Of a stretch of DNA of 64,000 nt, positions 1 to 14,616 are shown one piece after another (within the stretch, counting starts at the first letter, position 1; each line of letters begins with the position of its first letter). Source of the stretch: Taxillus chinensis (Eukaryota; Streptophyta; Magnoliopsida; Santalales; Loranthaceae); contig CM042089.1 of NCBI GenBank assembly GCA_023512835.1, forward strand, positions 2,633,987 to 2,697,986, read 5' to 3'. Both the position numbers and the translations under genes were made by a program. The notes beneath the pieces were generated by a model. It was not told the DNA's origin, made no database searches, and saw only the letters and a program-made list of their open reading frames with translations.

Positions 1-1103
<1,103 letters not shown>

Positions 1104-4100
1104 TGCTTGATATCTCCAAGGTAATCGAATATGCATAGCAGCCTGGGAAATATGCATGACAGGTCCCTGACACATGACCAGAATCTGGGATTCATGAGAT
1201 TTTAGGCAATGTAGTATCTATTGTGCATAAACTTTTGTGGCCTAGGGGGGATCCCATGTTATTAGTATGGATCGTTATATTTTATTTCATTGGCAAATAG
1301 AGGTTGCTACATTGTCATGATCCTTCCCCACACCCAATACCAACCCCTTTTTTTGGTACAGTTGTGGTTGCAACTTATGTGTGAGTCAAACATACACAAC
1401 TCATTCTTTTTGGATTCTTTTTGGACTCAAGAACGGGCATTACATGTTTTGATAAAATTTTCACTCCCCCACAAAACAAACAAAGAGAAACTCGCCATCA
1501 ACACTCCAAGGTGCAACCCGACTAAGAGCATCATAGATTTCATATAATCTAATTTTTTTAAGAAAAAAAATATACAAAATTATCAAAAAATCATTTATAT
1601 TATATTATTTAAAATAGGATATAGGGATAGGGAATGAATAGTAGATTCTTATATTTAATGGTTTATTATTAACCTCTAAATACTTTTCTTATAATTTTTT
1701 AATATATATTATTAAACTTATAACTTTATGATTGGTTATAATAAATAAAAGAATAATAGATAAATAATATAAAATAAATTAAATTATAAATATAGATAGA
1801 AATGAGAAATGAAATGTTTGATTTTTTTGAAAAATAAGTAATTTATTTACTATTTGTATCGGAAATTGGAATAAAAATAATAAAATTGATGTGAATACTT
1901 TAAAATAGGCCTTTTTTATTATTCTATTTGCATAACTTTTAGAATGATAAAAATATTATGTCTAGAGGCGATTCGAATTTAATAATGATATATATATATT
2001 TAAAATTTATTTTTAAAAACATTAGATTCTATAGTTATTTTTAATAATTTTTAAATTATTATTTTTTTCTAATTCAATACTATTGGGAGTTTGAAATAAT
2101 TTTTTTACTTTTATTTTTACTTTTATTTTATTTTATTTTTTAAACTCACTAAATATTATTTAAAAAAACATTAGAAGTTAATTTAGTACAGATTTAATAA
2201 AATAAATTATATTTAACATAAATTATTTTTAAATTATACTTCAGTACAGATTTAATAAAATTTAGAAAATAAAATACCAAGACAGTGAATTTTGTAATTA
2301 TTTTTAAAAAATATCATTATTATTATTTGTTTTTAAATTTAAATTTGATGGAGATTCAAATTATTATTTTTATTTTATTTTAAGTTTTTTTCTATTTTAT
2401 TATTTGAGTTGAGCTCATCAAATGTTATTATTTAAAAAAAAAAAAAAACTTGACTTTTAAAAAAATACGTACTTTATTTCCAGCGTATTTCTTTCTTTCA
2501 TATACCTATTTACCTTTTAGAAAACAGTCATTTAACAAACACTCGGTGGATCAAACTAGGTCCGACAAAAAGTTAGTTCCTTGGTTCCATCGAAGTATTA
2601 GTATTAGTAGTAGTCCGTTGGCGATGCAGGTTCAAAAATCTATCTTAACGTTTTTGGAAATGAGGAGTTGTCATGATGGGGTTTTCCCCTGGTTGAAAAA
2701 TCAGAAGCCACACTTAATGATTTCAACGAAAATGGCATATTAATTAATAACGCCATATCATTTATAGCAGCCCATTAATATCAAGGTTTTGAAACTTTGA
2801 AAGAACCCCATGGAAAATAAAAAGGCAATTGATAATCCACCTTAAAAATTAAAATGTACAGTGTTGGATTAAGACAATTTAAACATAAAACAACCTGACA
2901 AATTAATTTAAAACGTCCATATAATCTAGGTCTAAAACTCTTTAAGTATATGCATATAACATTTCACATCAGTGTGTGATGATGTCTCATAGTATATTAG
3001 AATTGTAGACAACTACATAGGAAAATGATAATTATGGGAAAAAATGTATAATTTTGTAAAAACAATTATTATCATCACGCTGACTATTTAATGTTATAAA
3101 TGTTAGCCTGGGTAGTTTGAAACTATTAATTGACGTAATATTTCAAATGATAGTGGAGTTTGTAATGTAATAATTTGTTTAAATGTAGAAAATATGTGAC
3201 ATTTTGCCCTGGCTACTTTAGGAAATAATTACCTCACAAATGTTTGTAAAATATTTGTTAAGATGTCAATTCATACAGAGCGTAATTGTTATCAGTTTAT
3301 TTATGAGCTATCATGTGCATAATTATTAATTTATTATTTTAAATAACGGGGCATGCGCATGCCTGTGCATGTGAAAAAATAGTTAGCCACATCAATGCTC
3401 TTTGATTCTAAAATCTTGCCAAGTAAAAATTAAAACACTCCAAACCCACAAAACAATAAATAAAATAAAATCGGAAATGTCATTATCATTTGAATGTTTG
3501 GGGAAACAAAAAATAGCTACTGCCTACAGATAATTAGTGGCACCAATCTTGCTTGGTAAAAGATTTGCATAGGCAGATTGTGCGTTTTTTTTTTTTTTGA
3601 AAACAAAAATCAAGGTAATCAGAATTATTAAAAAAATAAAAAAAAAAGTTTCCAAGTTGGATTTCTGGTGTGACGTATTGTTTTAGTTTGATATCACAAT
3701 ATAATACTTTTTTTGAATCCAAGTCATATAAAACTGGTTTCAAATTGAGTGAGGACAATGGCGGATCTAAGACTTTAAATACTGATTGCAAAAATATTTG
3801 ATACTTTCAACGTATTTTAAATCGAAAAAGAAATTGTCCAAAGCGAAATAAAATAAATTAATCATTTACGTTAGTAAACACACCTCTATTGATATACTAT
3901 ACTATGGGATTTACTATAAATTTAATCACAAGCCTATTGAATTTGTCATGATCTTCTTAGAGAATTCATAGTTGCATATCTAAGTTTAATTATTTAAAAT
4001 AATTAAAAGTGTCACTTTTTATTTTAATAAGTTAATTGTTTAAAGTATACTTTTCAGTATTTTAGTTTAACCATTTATCAATTAAAATAATACTATTTAT

Positions 4101-5800
4101 TTATTTATTTATTTTAAAATTCAAAATAAAATAGGGTGATAGAACAAATTAATTATTATTTGTTTATTTTTCAATAACTTATTTGTTATTTAACTAGTAT
4201 TAATGCTATTGCCAATTAGCCAACTCATTGAAACCTAATTATATTATATTTACAAAATCAGTGACATATGAAAAAAGGGGCAATTACAAAGTCAAAATTA
4301 TAATTTCATTTGCTATGCCTTACACGGTTTCAATGCAAAATATGAGCACTGTTATTTTCTTATTGTCATCATATAATTATATTTTCTCGCAGTATTATAT
4401 GATGAGCAGTTATGTCAAAACTTTTAAAATGCCAACATTACTTTAAAAAAAAATAAAAAATAGGTGGGTACAATCACAATGTCACCTGCAACATGTTAAG
4501 ATACTCATCTAATCTTAGTTGTTGAAATGTGTATGTTATGATTCATAGTTTAAGGTTATATTTTAGAACTTGAGCTAAATGGTTTACTTGTTCAAGCTCA
4601 TAGCTTATGATAAATGGAATGAAACTCAATGTCTATAATACTGTTTAAACATTTGATTTAAACACTTTAGTATTCAACTTGCTATTTAATGGGTATAAAC
4701 TTGTGATTTTGACACTTTAAATTTTTAAGAGTTTTTTCAATTTAACACATGCATTGAACTTGTAGCTTAATACATCTCAGGTTAAGAGTGTCAATTTGCT
4801 GGCCAAGAGGTATAATTTTGCAGTTTTAGTACGCTGACAAACTCAAAGCCAATGTGTTATAATAATTTGTATAAGTAAGTAATACATCAATTTATATAAA
4901 TATCATAATACTATCTAAAATAATAATCATAAACACTTTAATTATAATAAATTTTTATATTTTTACATATAGTAAATGATGTAGTTTATAAACATATAAT
5001 ATATGAATTTAAATAAACATTTAATTATATATTGCATGTATTTTTGTTAACTAGTAACATAATAATTATATTAATATTTAAGCCAGTTTTTGGTATTATT
5101 ATATGTTATATAATATATATAATTTTTATAATTATAGAATTTAAATTCATATAATAATTGTATAACAACCTATTTTTTAAAATATAATTGTCATGTTATC
5201 AGTGTGGATAAAAGAAATATTTTAAATATAATTAAATATTTATATTTATTATACAAATGGATAAATGAAGCCAAGTTATGGTTTTAAGTCTAGCAACAAC
5301 ATACTAAAATCATAAGATTGAATCCAAAGTTCCAAACTGAATGTTCATAAATGGTTAGTCCAGAGTTAAAATATTGAAAATGAGTACTTGATCGAAATAT
5401 TTCATAATAAGTTTAAACCGAAAAGTTAAAATGGAAGTTTATTAAAAAAAAGTGCAAAGACTACGAGTTAACATACATAAAATTACAAATTTACTCTATT
5501 ATATTATTTCACGAGCTGCTGCCTTCTTCAATCCTGCAAAATAAATATTAAAATATCAAAGTGTATTTTAATATGTTATACTCAATTTTAACTCGACCAT
5601 GTAAGATTATAATTAAAAATAATAATAATTTAAAAAAATACACCGTGTCAGCATTTTTAAAAATAGTTCGAACACAATGAATCTTTTAAATTAAATTATT
5701 TTTAAAAATATTTAAAGCAGTAAAATGTAGTATAATAAATTCGAAGTTTTTAACAAAATAACCATTTCCGCGAAGCACGGGAAAACATTTTCTTATTTGT
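1104..5800. other. AT-rich intergenic region between GR and FBL17-like genes
   Basis: No coding region is supported. Short open frames here are AT-rich, lack family motifs and are not linked by splice sites. About 1524-1915 begins with AAGAGCATC followed by very AT-rich DNA and may be a decayed MITE, but I could not find its other end. Poly-T/poly-A runs at 893-909 and 3586-3598 are the only other landmarks. The last 200 bases belong to the FBL17-like promoter. Confidence 0.6.
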
Positions 5801-5822
5801 ATTTTTTTTTTTTTATACCGGG

Positions 5823-5830
5823 GCGCCAAA
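5823..5830 (-). promoter_or_regulatory. E2F-type site upstream of the FBL17-like gene
   Basis: The plus strand reads GCGCCAAA, i.e. TTTGGCGC on the minus strand, an exact match to the plant E2F consensus TTTSSCGC. It lies about 190 bp before the ATG at 6014 in a short GC-rich promoter segment. A one-mismatch relative, TCTCCCGC, follows at 5851-5858. E2F control of FBL17 is described in Arabidopsis; that this site is used here is inferred. Confidence 0.55.
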
Positions 5831-5914
5831 AGGCCCAAAACCTCCGCAAATCTCCCGCTCGCGCCTTTCCGACCAACCCTTCTCCCTACCCTATATTTTT
5901 CTTGGATCTATCTC

Positions 5915-5918
<4 letters not shown>

Positions 5919-5954
<36 letters not shown>
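5919..5954. repeat. (CT)18 microsatellite in the FBL17-like 5' leader
   Basis: Uninterrupted CT dinucleotides ending 60 bp before the ATG. Pyrimidine-rich (GAGA-type) leaders are common in plant genes and can bind BPC proteins. Confidence 0.9.
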
Positions 5955-5955
<1 letters not shown>

Positions 5956-6013
5956 ACTCTACTTGACTATCGTTTTTCTCTCTCTTCCGTGGCCTGAACC
6001 TCCAAGTACAACT

Positions 6014-8005
6014 ATGCACCACCGCCAGCAGACCCATACCTCCGCCGTCGCCGGTGACGCCACCCCTACTTCCGCCACCCGCCCCTCCGTCGCGGAGGAG
6101 TCCGATCTGGCCTACCTCTTGCGCACCAGGAAGCGCGGCAGCTACAACTGCGGCCGCTGCGGCCAGCCCAAGAAAGGCCACTCGTGCCACCTCCCCCCCA
6201 TCGCCTCCGCCGCGAAGTCCTCGGGCTTCGACACTGCCGCCGTCCCGCTAGCGGCTACGAGGCCTCCCTTCACCAAACTCCGCCGCGCGCTCTCGTTTGA
6301 TGAGATTGACGACGGCGTCGGATCATCGGACGAAGACGGCGGCGACTTCCAGGACGCCTCGCCGCAGGATCCGGATCTGGACTCCGGCCTTCTCCCGGCG
6401 GCGTGCATGTGGGAGGTCCTTCGGCGGTTGACGCCGGTGGAGCTAATGACGGCGTCAAAGGTGTGCAGGGGGTGGAGGGAGACGTCGAGGAGGGTGTGGA
6501 GGGCGGCGGAGGAGCTTCGGTTTCGTGTTCCGCCCAAGGCTCAGGTTGGGTTTGTCGGATCGTTGCTTCAGAAGTGTCCGCGTCTCGTCAGGCTTTCTGT
6601 TAGAATGCAAAGGTTAGGGTTCGTATTGCAAATTTCTCAGATCTATGGTGTATATGACAGATCGGGTCATAAGAAACATTGCTGAAGTAAATGAACATAG
6701 CGTGGGGCCTGTGGGCATCTGAACATAAAAGATACGATCTGACCCAAATGTCTCAATGCAGGAACATACTATCTATTGTTCTAAATCACCGTCGAAATTC
6801 TTTAAATTGAGTTTTAGACTTAATATAACGGGATTCAGGCTTCAAAAACTGTTACACTGATTATCATTTGTACTGGGTCAATCGGGATAAAATTAATTTA
6901 TAATTAAATAAGACGATTGTTATTGCATATGTTCTGCGATTTTCTCCACATTCAGCGCCCATTTCATTATTTTGAGTGTTTTTGTTGAAATCTTATATCC
7001 CTGTATTAATGGAGGAATAAATAAACGAGTTGATCTAGAGATCTGAAAAGGAAGAAGTCATTTTCACTTATTTGGATTTATTGTATTTATGATGATGCAG
7101 TGATGTAGATACAACGATGCTGGCCTGCATCGCATTTTCATGCCCAAACCTGGAGTCTCTGGAGATTTTCATGTCTAACGGTGCAGTGAATAGGATAAAT
7201 GGGTATGGTTGCTGGATCCATGTCTTACCATCAATGTTTTATAGTCTACTACTTTAAAAACATTTTCTCTCTTTCAATTAATTTTACTGTTTTTCTTTTT
7301 TTAAATTTTGACTAAATGGGATGACTTGTTATTGTATTCAGTCATTTATGATGCGCAAACATTATAAATAAATTCGAGCTTGTTGGCCCATTAAAATCAA
7401 CTGAGTTGAGTTTAGGCAGTATTTAATGGGGCACTATTGTTGCTTTACATTCCAGTTCCCCAAGTGAAATGAGCCCTGTCATGTAATCAAATGCAGGGAT
7501 GAATTGGGTCGTTTTGTTGCTGATAAACGATGCCTTTCAATTCTTAAGATGGAAGGGTGTCATAATCTTGGGAGTTTCATCCTACATTCGTCGAGTCTTT
7601 CTGCACTCTGGCTCTCAGATCTCCACTCACTCTCTAAGATGGTATAACTCCGTACAGTTCTCTTATTATTAATTTTATGTGAGATTATTTTCTATTCATG
7701 TTCTCAAGGGGCATTTTGAGTTTTGTTTGTCCGATACTGAGAGATTGAAGTGTCACACCAGGTTTTTAATTGCCCCAATTTAAGAGAGATTTCCTTGGAT
7801 TTTTCTCGCCAAGAAAGTGATAATACTGATCTTACTGCCATGGTGAATGGTTTGGGAAGGAGCTGCCCAAGACTAAGAAACGTACACATTGCATCCGTTA
7901 GACTTTCTCATCCTGTTGTGCTTGCCCTTACAGCTGCTAACTTGAGGTTTGTAGAGTGTTTTAATTACCTATTCAATACCTTTCTAGATTTGGCATCATA
8001 AAAGT

Positions 8006-8062
<57 letters not shown>

Positions 8063-10468
8063 ATGCAGTAAAAGGCACTATAATCTCAATACATTTGTTT
8101 GGTTTCGTGCATGTTTATTTTTGAATACACATACACGCACCAACACTCGTGCTCTTGGAAAGTATTTTTCTATTGGGCTGCAGATGAATGAAAGCAAAAG
8201 GTTGATCAATTTCCTTGTTATTCCTCCAATCTTCAGGGGATTGCGAATGCTTTCACTTATACTTGGATCAGGCATCACTGATGCATCTGTTGCTGCAATT
8301 GCATCAAGCTATTCGAGTTTAGAGTTGCTTGATCTGAGTGGGTATGTTCCTTTCCAAAGTTTCAGCTATTTGCTAAGCAAATTGTAATGAGGGATTTATA
8401 TTCAGCATATTTGTCAAATCATGCATCACCAGCCAATCTTTTATTCGTATAGTGGATGATTCAGGAACACATTTAAAATATAGCTTTCGAATGGATAACT
8501 TGCTGAATACTCTTTTCTTTATGGAAAACGTCCAGCGCCATCTTGTGGTGTCACCATGTTGCTTTAAATACTATATCATCTCCGTTCTTACTCGTTCTCC
8601 ATATCTGTCCCAAAATAGAACTTAAAAAATGCAAGTTCTCTATTTTTGTTTGGCATGTATTATAAATTACGAAAATAATAAATATAAGCTTTCTATTATT
8701 TGTTTTAATTTATATGCTGGGTTTGATTCATATAGCATACCTGTTTTATTGGAATTAAGGCTTATTTTGTTTTTTGGTTTTGTATTATAAACATTGCATA
8801 TACTTTAACATGCTTTTTTCGGGGGCATATTTCACACTCCAAAAGATAAGAGATTTTAATGAAAATTTTGGTTCTCGCATCTATTTAGTTATTTTATTGG
8901 TGTAAAAAAACAAATTTAACAGAGTACAATTGCACACCCTAAACCTGGATTTAAGATAGGGTTCTTTAATTCAATGCCCCGCAAGTTATGTGGGGGGTTT
9001 TAAAAATACTTTTCCGTCTGTTTTCTTAAACAAGTGATTTGTCCAGTTTAAAAAATACTAAGGCCATGCTTTGTTGTTTTCAGGTCCGGCATTAGTGACA
9101 GTGGCATTGGAATGATCTGTAATGTTTTCTCTGAAACGCTCTCAAAACTCCTCCTTGCGCTTTGTCCCAACATAACTTCAAGTAATTTCCATTTCCGCGC
9201 CGCACATTTTCCAAATCTGGGCATATATATCCTCTCCCCGAAAATTAAATTTTTTCTGTCTCTACATCTTCTAGGTGGCCTTCAATTTGCGACAGCTCAA
9301 TTGCCTCTGTTGGAACTCATGGATTGTGGAATGACCATATGCGATCTCAATTCCCAATGTCTAGGTTCCGTCTCCAAACAGAACGATGATTTAGGAATAC
9401 ATCAAATTTCCAGCATCAACCCTCTTCTTATTTACCAAAAGCTGATAATCAAGCATGGCAGATTGAAAAAACTCAGCTTGTGGGGTTGTTCCGGTTTAGA
9501 TGTGAGGTTCTTTGTTGAGACCATGGATTAGTTTGATTTTATGTTGCCTCTTGTACTGAGCAAATGAATCTTTATGCAGGCTCTATGTTTAAGCTGCCCA
9601 GAACTTATTGACCTGAATTTGAACGGTTGTACAAATTTGCACTCAGGTATGCTATTTGGTTTCTTTTTCACATTGTTATCTCTCCATGTATATTTCTTTA
9701 TCGATTGATTATTAATAATGTTGTGTTCTTCCTTAGAGAGACTGCTGCTTCAGTGTCCCAACCTGCAAAGCGTGCATGCATTGGATTGTAACCATATGTT
9801 GATTGATGCCATTGAGAGCCAGGTAGATTACCTTTTATGCTTTTATATTGACGAAGCGCATAATTTTCTATGCCAGTGTTGTGGAAGCTTTTCATCAAAA
9901 TGGACAATCTCTTTATTCAAATGACTTCTGCAAGATGGGGATATTAGTACTCTTTAATCCTCAAGTGCTATATTTTGTACAACTCGTGTGGGAGAGAGAC
10001 ATCGAATACTACTTCATTGGACAAACATTCCAAATTGGAGCGCTATCAAGAATTCTAATTTCTAAATAATCTGCAAATCTCAATTCGCAGGTCCAAAATG
10101 ATTTTGATGCTGCGGAGTATCATTTCCCATGCAAGCGCTTGGCTGATGGCTCAAAGAGGATTCGGGCACCAAATCTCCCCTGTCAGCAGGTAACAATGGA
10201 AACTCTATTTACCCGTAGCATGTGGTTGTTAACGTTACTTGTTTTTGGGATTTGTCACGTACAAACATTTAAAGCGCCGCTACGCTCATAGAAATCTCGT
10301 TTCAATTAAAACAATGAAGTTGGATGAAATCTTAAACCTTCATTACTCGTCTCTTTTTTTCATGGCAAGTGTCTTACGGTGGTTTTGTTGCCTTTGTAGC
10401 CATCTGATGATATTAAGAAGGAAGGGGGCGTGAAAAGGCGGCGACAGTGTGCTGTGCTCGTGGATTAA
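6014..10468 (+). CDS. FBL17: F-box/LRR protein, FBL17-like
   Basis: Eleven exons: 6014-6612, 7101-7202, 7497-7641, 7762-7946, 8237-8341, 9084-9181, 9275-9501, 9580-9646, 9737-9822, 10091-10189 and 10400-10468. All have GT/AG borders and phases that join cleanly: 1782 nt, 593 aa, the length I recall for Arabidopsis FBL17. The ATG at 6014 follows the CT leader; the frame is open upstream but has no earlier ATG. Residues 41-58 carry a small Cys/His-type motif (NCGRCGQPKKGHSC), followed by an acidic linker, an F-box at about 126-166 (LLPAACMWEVLRRLTP) and leucine-rich repeats with CPNLESLEI-type units to about residue 530. A basic patch (KRRRQ) lies near the C-terminus. The family forms the substrate receptor of an SCF ubiquitin ligase that removes KRP CDK inhibitors, allowing S phase and the pollen germ-cell division. 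It lies downstream of GR in the same orientation, as in Arabidopsis. Confidence 0.92.
8007..8057. repeat. Compound (GT)n(AT)n microsatellite in FBL17-like intron 4
   Basis: About 22 bp of GT/TG followed by 29 bp of alternating AT, well clear of the splice sites at 7947 and 8236. Confidence 0.9.
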
Positions 10469-11617
10469 CGGTTGGTTCAGTTTCATGGTTGGTTTGTTAT
10501 GTTACACAGGTCGTAATTGCCGTGCTAATGTTGTACTATTTTTAAAGATTCACAAATATTACATCAACCAAACAGTGAATAAGGGGGGAACGGATTAGAT
10601 AGTTTTGAGCTTTTTAGCTTTTCCAGATGCTCTAGTAATGGACGAGTTGTTCGTTACATCTGTGCTTCATATTTGAGTTCCCTTTGTATACTAGGAAAAA
10701 AATTACATCTGCGGTTAAAATCCGTGGTTAATCATCCATTATTATTATCGCTGATTTTTTTTTTACGTACTATTATTCTTTCTTTAAATTCTAGTGGTCG
10801 TGCAACTTTAGTACCACTGATCCTAATTGGATTAAAATTTGAGCCATAATAATATCACCACATGGGGGAGATTGATTTTTCCTAGGAGCTTCGGAATGTA
10901 TAGTCGATCGTAGCAGATAAGGTAATTCGCTTGATTGAGATCTTAGTAACGCTCCAGGTTTTTTCATCACTTTCAAGTTGGGTGACCCAATATTGGGCCA
11001 CAAGCCAACACGCATAAAGACATTATTATCATTGACTGACATGCACAAAATACCCTACGCAGAACTTATTCCACCAAAAAGACATCACAATATGATATCT
11101 TTAAGTTAAATTTATTTTAAAACTAATTATCTTTCTTAGTTTATTCCAAAATGGAATGGGCTAACAGAGGATAGGTACTTGTGAATGGAAGCTCTGCGTT
11201 TGAGATATTTAACCTAATAAAATGGTTTTTATTTGGATTAATCTTTCGTACAAGTATGTACTTGGGATATTTTTAAAAAAAAATATCTTTTATCTGCCAT
11301 TGCAAAAGTTGCTAATTTAGCCCAACAAAAAATAAATCAGCAACCCCTAATTATAAATTGATATAAATCAAATTGGACCTGGATAACAACCAATAAAGAA
11401 GCTCATAGCAAAGTCTGAACTACAAAATGGGCAAATCTCACAGGGTTTGTGGGGCCAAATACAGACCAACGCCCACTACATATTTTGCCATACAAATAGA
11501 AAAACTATATGAGCAAATGTGTTTGGAAATCTACCCATAATATATATCCAAGTAATCAGGACCATACAGAGAAACCATTTGGTGACGCCATTCTCCACTA
11601 ATCAGCGACACAGACAT
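10469..11617. other. Intergenic region between the tail-to-tail FBL17-like and OSB genes
   Basis: The 3' flanks of two convergent genes. No coding region, repeat family or RNA gene is recognisable; the open frames here have no motif or splice partner. Confidence 0.6.
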
Positions 11618-12673
11618 TTAGAAAGACATAAAATTATCAACCGAAATTGAGCTAATTGGGACTTCACCTATTTGGTGACCCCGATCTTGAAGAGACCCCA
11701 TTCTTGAGTCCAGTATTGCCAATTGGGACTTCACCCATTGTGGATTGTATTTGCCTTCAATCCATAGAGCTTCTCCCGTATCTTTGTGCTTGAAATCTGG
11801 ATATTTGGGGTTTTTCTGTAATTCACATAAACACAAAACGAACTAACTAGTTACGGGCAAGAGCAATACAATTTGTATATTATCCATTCCCAGAAAGTCA
11901 TTAAACCCAAATTTTGTGCCAAATCCCGAGGCCTAACACAACGCTCATTTAAAATAGCCGATCAGAGCATGAGATTTGCTCTTACGAAGCACACACTTAC
12001 ATGCAAGCACCCCCTAAAAGACTTAAATGCTACACTGAGTTAGCGGTACAAACACATGCTTGCGTCTTCCTCATAGATGAGGGAAGTTAACTGTGTACCT
12101 TGTTCTTCCTATTATCCCACCAATCAACAGGATTTGCAAAGAAGGCCTGCCACAATTCTTCTATAGAACCCGTATAATTTGCAGTATTATTGCCAACCTT
12201 TCTACCTGCAAAGCACAGAGAAAATGGGAATTGAGAATCCAAATTGAAACCCTTCTTTGAGCAGAGTAATTTTTGTCAACAATCTGAATTGCCTGCTGTC
12301 ATGGAATTGGAATTGCTATCAAATGTCACTGCTGATGATAAGTTCCTTTCAACAAAATTCAGTTGCTGCACAACAACCTGCAAGATATCTGTACCCATCA
12401 AAATTTGTTCAAAGATACTGATGGGGTGATAGGTTGTGAGTACATGTATCAAAATTCAAAGAACCTTGTAATACGTCTGCTGTTTGCCATCCTCGCTTTC
12501 AACTGTGTCTGAAACCAGCCGGCCAAACACATATATTTGCTGGCCTTTCTCTACGTGCTGAGAAGCAACATGTGCTAACTCATCCCAAAATGTCAAACTG
12601 ATCCTGAAAACATTATTTCCTCAATTTAATAAAATGATTAAAACCTCAAACCAGAAATAGTAATAACAATAAC

Positions 12674-12704
<31 letters not shown>

Positions 12705-13961
12705 AGATTGCCATGCTGGGAAAAAAATAAACAGATGATAAAGGAGAAAAATAATGAATGATAAAACCATTTCCTTTCACAATCAAATGGCTCAAATTTC
12801 ACTGACCTCTACTCAACTCCAGAATAATAAAGGAAAAGTTGTTTTTATCAAGATAGCATAGCAGATGGGGAGCATAAGGCATTCATGAAGTGTTTTATTA
12901 TTCCAAAAGACAGGTCAGTAATCAAACGAATTGTTCCCTGCAGTTTCAATATAAGGGTCTGCTACGTCCCTTGGAACCGTACAAGAGAGGTTCATACCTC
13001 ACACAGCTCTTCCTCATTTCCAATTCAGTAATTTTTCCATGTAATTTTTTTTATGCGACTGCTTTTCGATATTCTGCACTCCAAACAAAATGCTATATTT
13101 AAACCACCAGTGGTGAGGGCATGGACATACTTGCATGTAAAGTGGATTACGGAATAAATCAAGGATTAGAGAGGTGGTTGTGGCAGTAGAGCAGGATGAA
13201 CAAGATTGTCATGCCGGCATAGTAATGTTGGTTTTCAAATAGCGCAAATAAAAATAAATAAATAAATAAATAAATAATGGATGAATAACCGCTACCATTT
13301 TTTGGCTTCATGCTTGTTCATACTTTTTAATAGATTCTTACAGTTTCGGTAGGTAGATTGCGAATTTATTGCAAAAGCAACCAGAAGCCAAGTACAAATG
13401 GGGGGCTTCTCTCTATCTATGTAGTTACTTCCATTACCCCATCACTGCAACGATCTAAACAGTAGTAAATTACTGTTTCTCAATATACATTACCACCAAA
13501 ACAGCCCCCACCAATAAAATAAAATAAAATGAAGATGAAAGCCCAGAGAAATGAAACAGATATGAAGTAAAATGGCATGGAGCGACACCATACCAGGCGG
13601 TGTCGGTGGGTGATTTCCTGACACCGATGCGAGTCCAGGCAAGGGCCTTCCCGGAGCTGAGATGCTTGATCTGAACGGGTGTCCCGACAGTGCCGATGAG
13701 GTGCACCGAGTTACAGAGCTCCTTCTTCCAAGGAATCTCCGAGGGCCTCGGGTAAGCCGTAGCCGGCTGCTCGTAGAGGGAGTATTCCAGGGAGCACCTC
13801 GGGGTTTGCTGGCGCCCCAGGTGTTTGATGGTTGGCCTCAGTGGGGGAGGAGAGAGGAAACACAGGGACATCGGAGGCGAGTGCGACGAGGAAGACGAAG
13901 GTTTTTGCGTGCTTTTGGCGACGCCTCTGAACCCTAGAAGCGTCTGCTCCAACGACAACAT
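11618..13961 (-). CDS. Organellar single-stranded DNA-binding protein (OSB family)
   Basis: Minus-strand exons: 13961-13594, 12603-12465, 12377-12281, 12205-12099 and 11815-11618, giving 909 nt and 302 aa. Residues 1 to about 65 are Ser/Pro/Arg-rich with few acidic residues, like an organelle-targeting peptide. Residues 70-190 form the SSB-type OB fold (PRPSEIPWKKELCNSVHLIG, AWTRIGVRKS, LTFWDELAHVASQHVEKGQQ, YYKVVVQQLNF). Residues 215-268 form one PDF motif of the OSB family (WQAFFANPVDWWDNRKNK, then YPDFKHKDTGEALWI and NPQWV). OSB proteins bind single-stranded DNA in mitochondria or plastids and limit recombination between repeats; which organelle applies here is not visible. The exon 3 donor (T|GTTGAC) is weak but is the one that keeps the frame into the PDF motif. 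Without it translation ends after C202. OSB1 versus OSB2 orthology is unresolved. Confidence 0.88.
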
Positions 13962-14242
13962 TTTCCCGCGGAGTTGTTTTATTTATTTTATTTTATTTTA
14001 TATCTATTTCTACATGTAGTGTATATATATATATATGGCCGATTTATTATGAACCTGGTCTCTCTCTGCTATGCTCTCTCAATCTATTAAATTGATTGAG
14101 GGAAAAAAAATATTAAATTGCAGTAGTGGAGCTCTGGAAAAAAAATATTAAATTGTCAGCCCACAACAACTCGACTATTTATGTAGTAGTGGTAAATGTT
14201 TCGGCTCAATCTATTTATCAATCAAGATATAAAAAAGTAACC
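13962..14242. other. Short intergenic segment upstream of the OSB gene
   Basis: The 5' flank of the minus-strand OSB gene. It contains a TA run near 14023-14034 and two copies of AAAAAAAATATTAAATTG (about 14102 and 14138). No gene is seen. Confidence 0.5.
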
Positions 14243-14581
14243 TTAGAGCATCTCCAATCCATTCGCTATAGTAAAATATGGCTAAAGGTGCTCTCTTAGG
14301 TAAACCACTAGTAAAAGCTAAATATAGCTTTTGCTTTTCCTTTTGCTGAACCTGTCATGTCAGCAAATAGAACAAAATTACATAGCACTCCCTTCTTCGT
14401 TCCCGTCTCGCTCCCCCCTCTCATCCCCGTCCTCGTCTCCCTCCTCACGGCTTCGGCATCCCCCCAGTCCCCGTCTCCCTCCAACCCCTTTCCTATCTCG
14501 CCTCCTCCACCCAGCGCCGTCCCCATCCCCCCGCGTTCCTACGGCAGCGCCAGTCGACATCCCCCCAAACGCCGTCTGCAT

Positions 14582-14616
<35 letters not shown>

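Noticed and set aside
5891..6537. Long antisense open frames opposite the first exon of the FBL17-like gene
   Set aside because: They are shadows of a GC-rich exon; the plus strand has the F-box, correct splicing and the family length.
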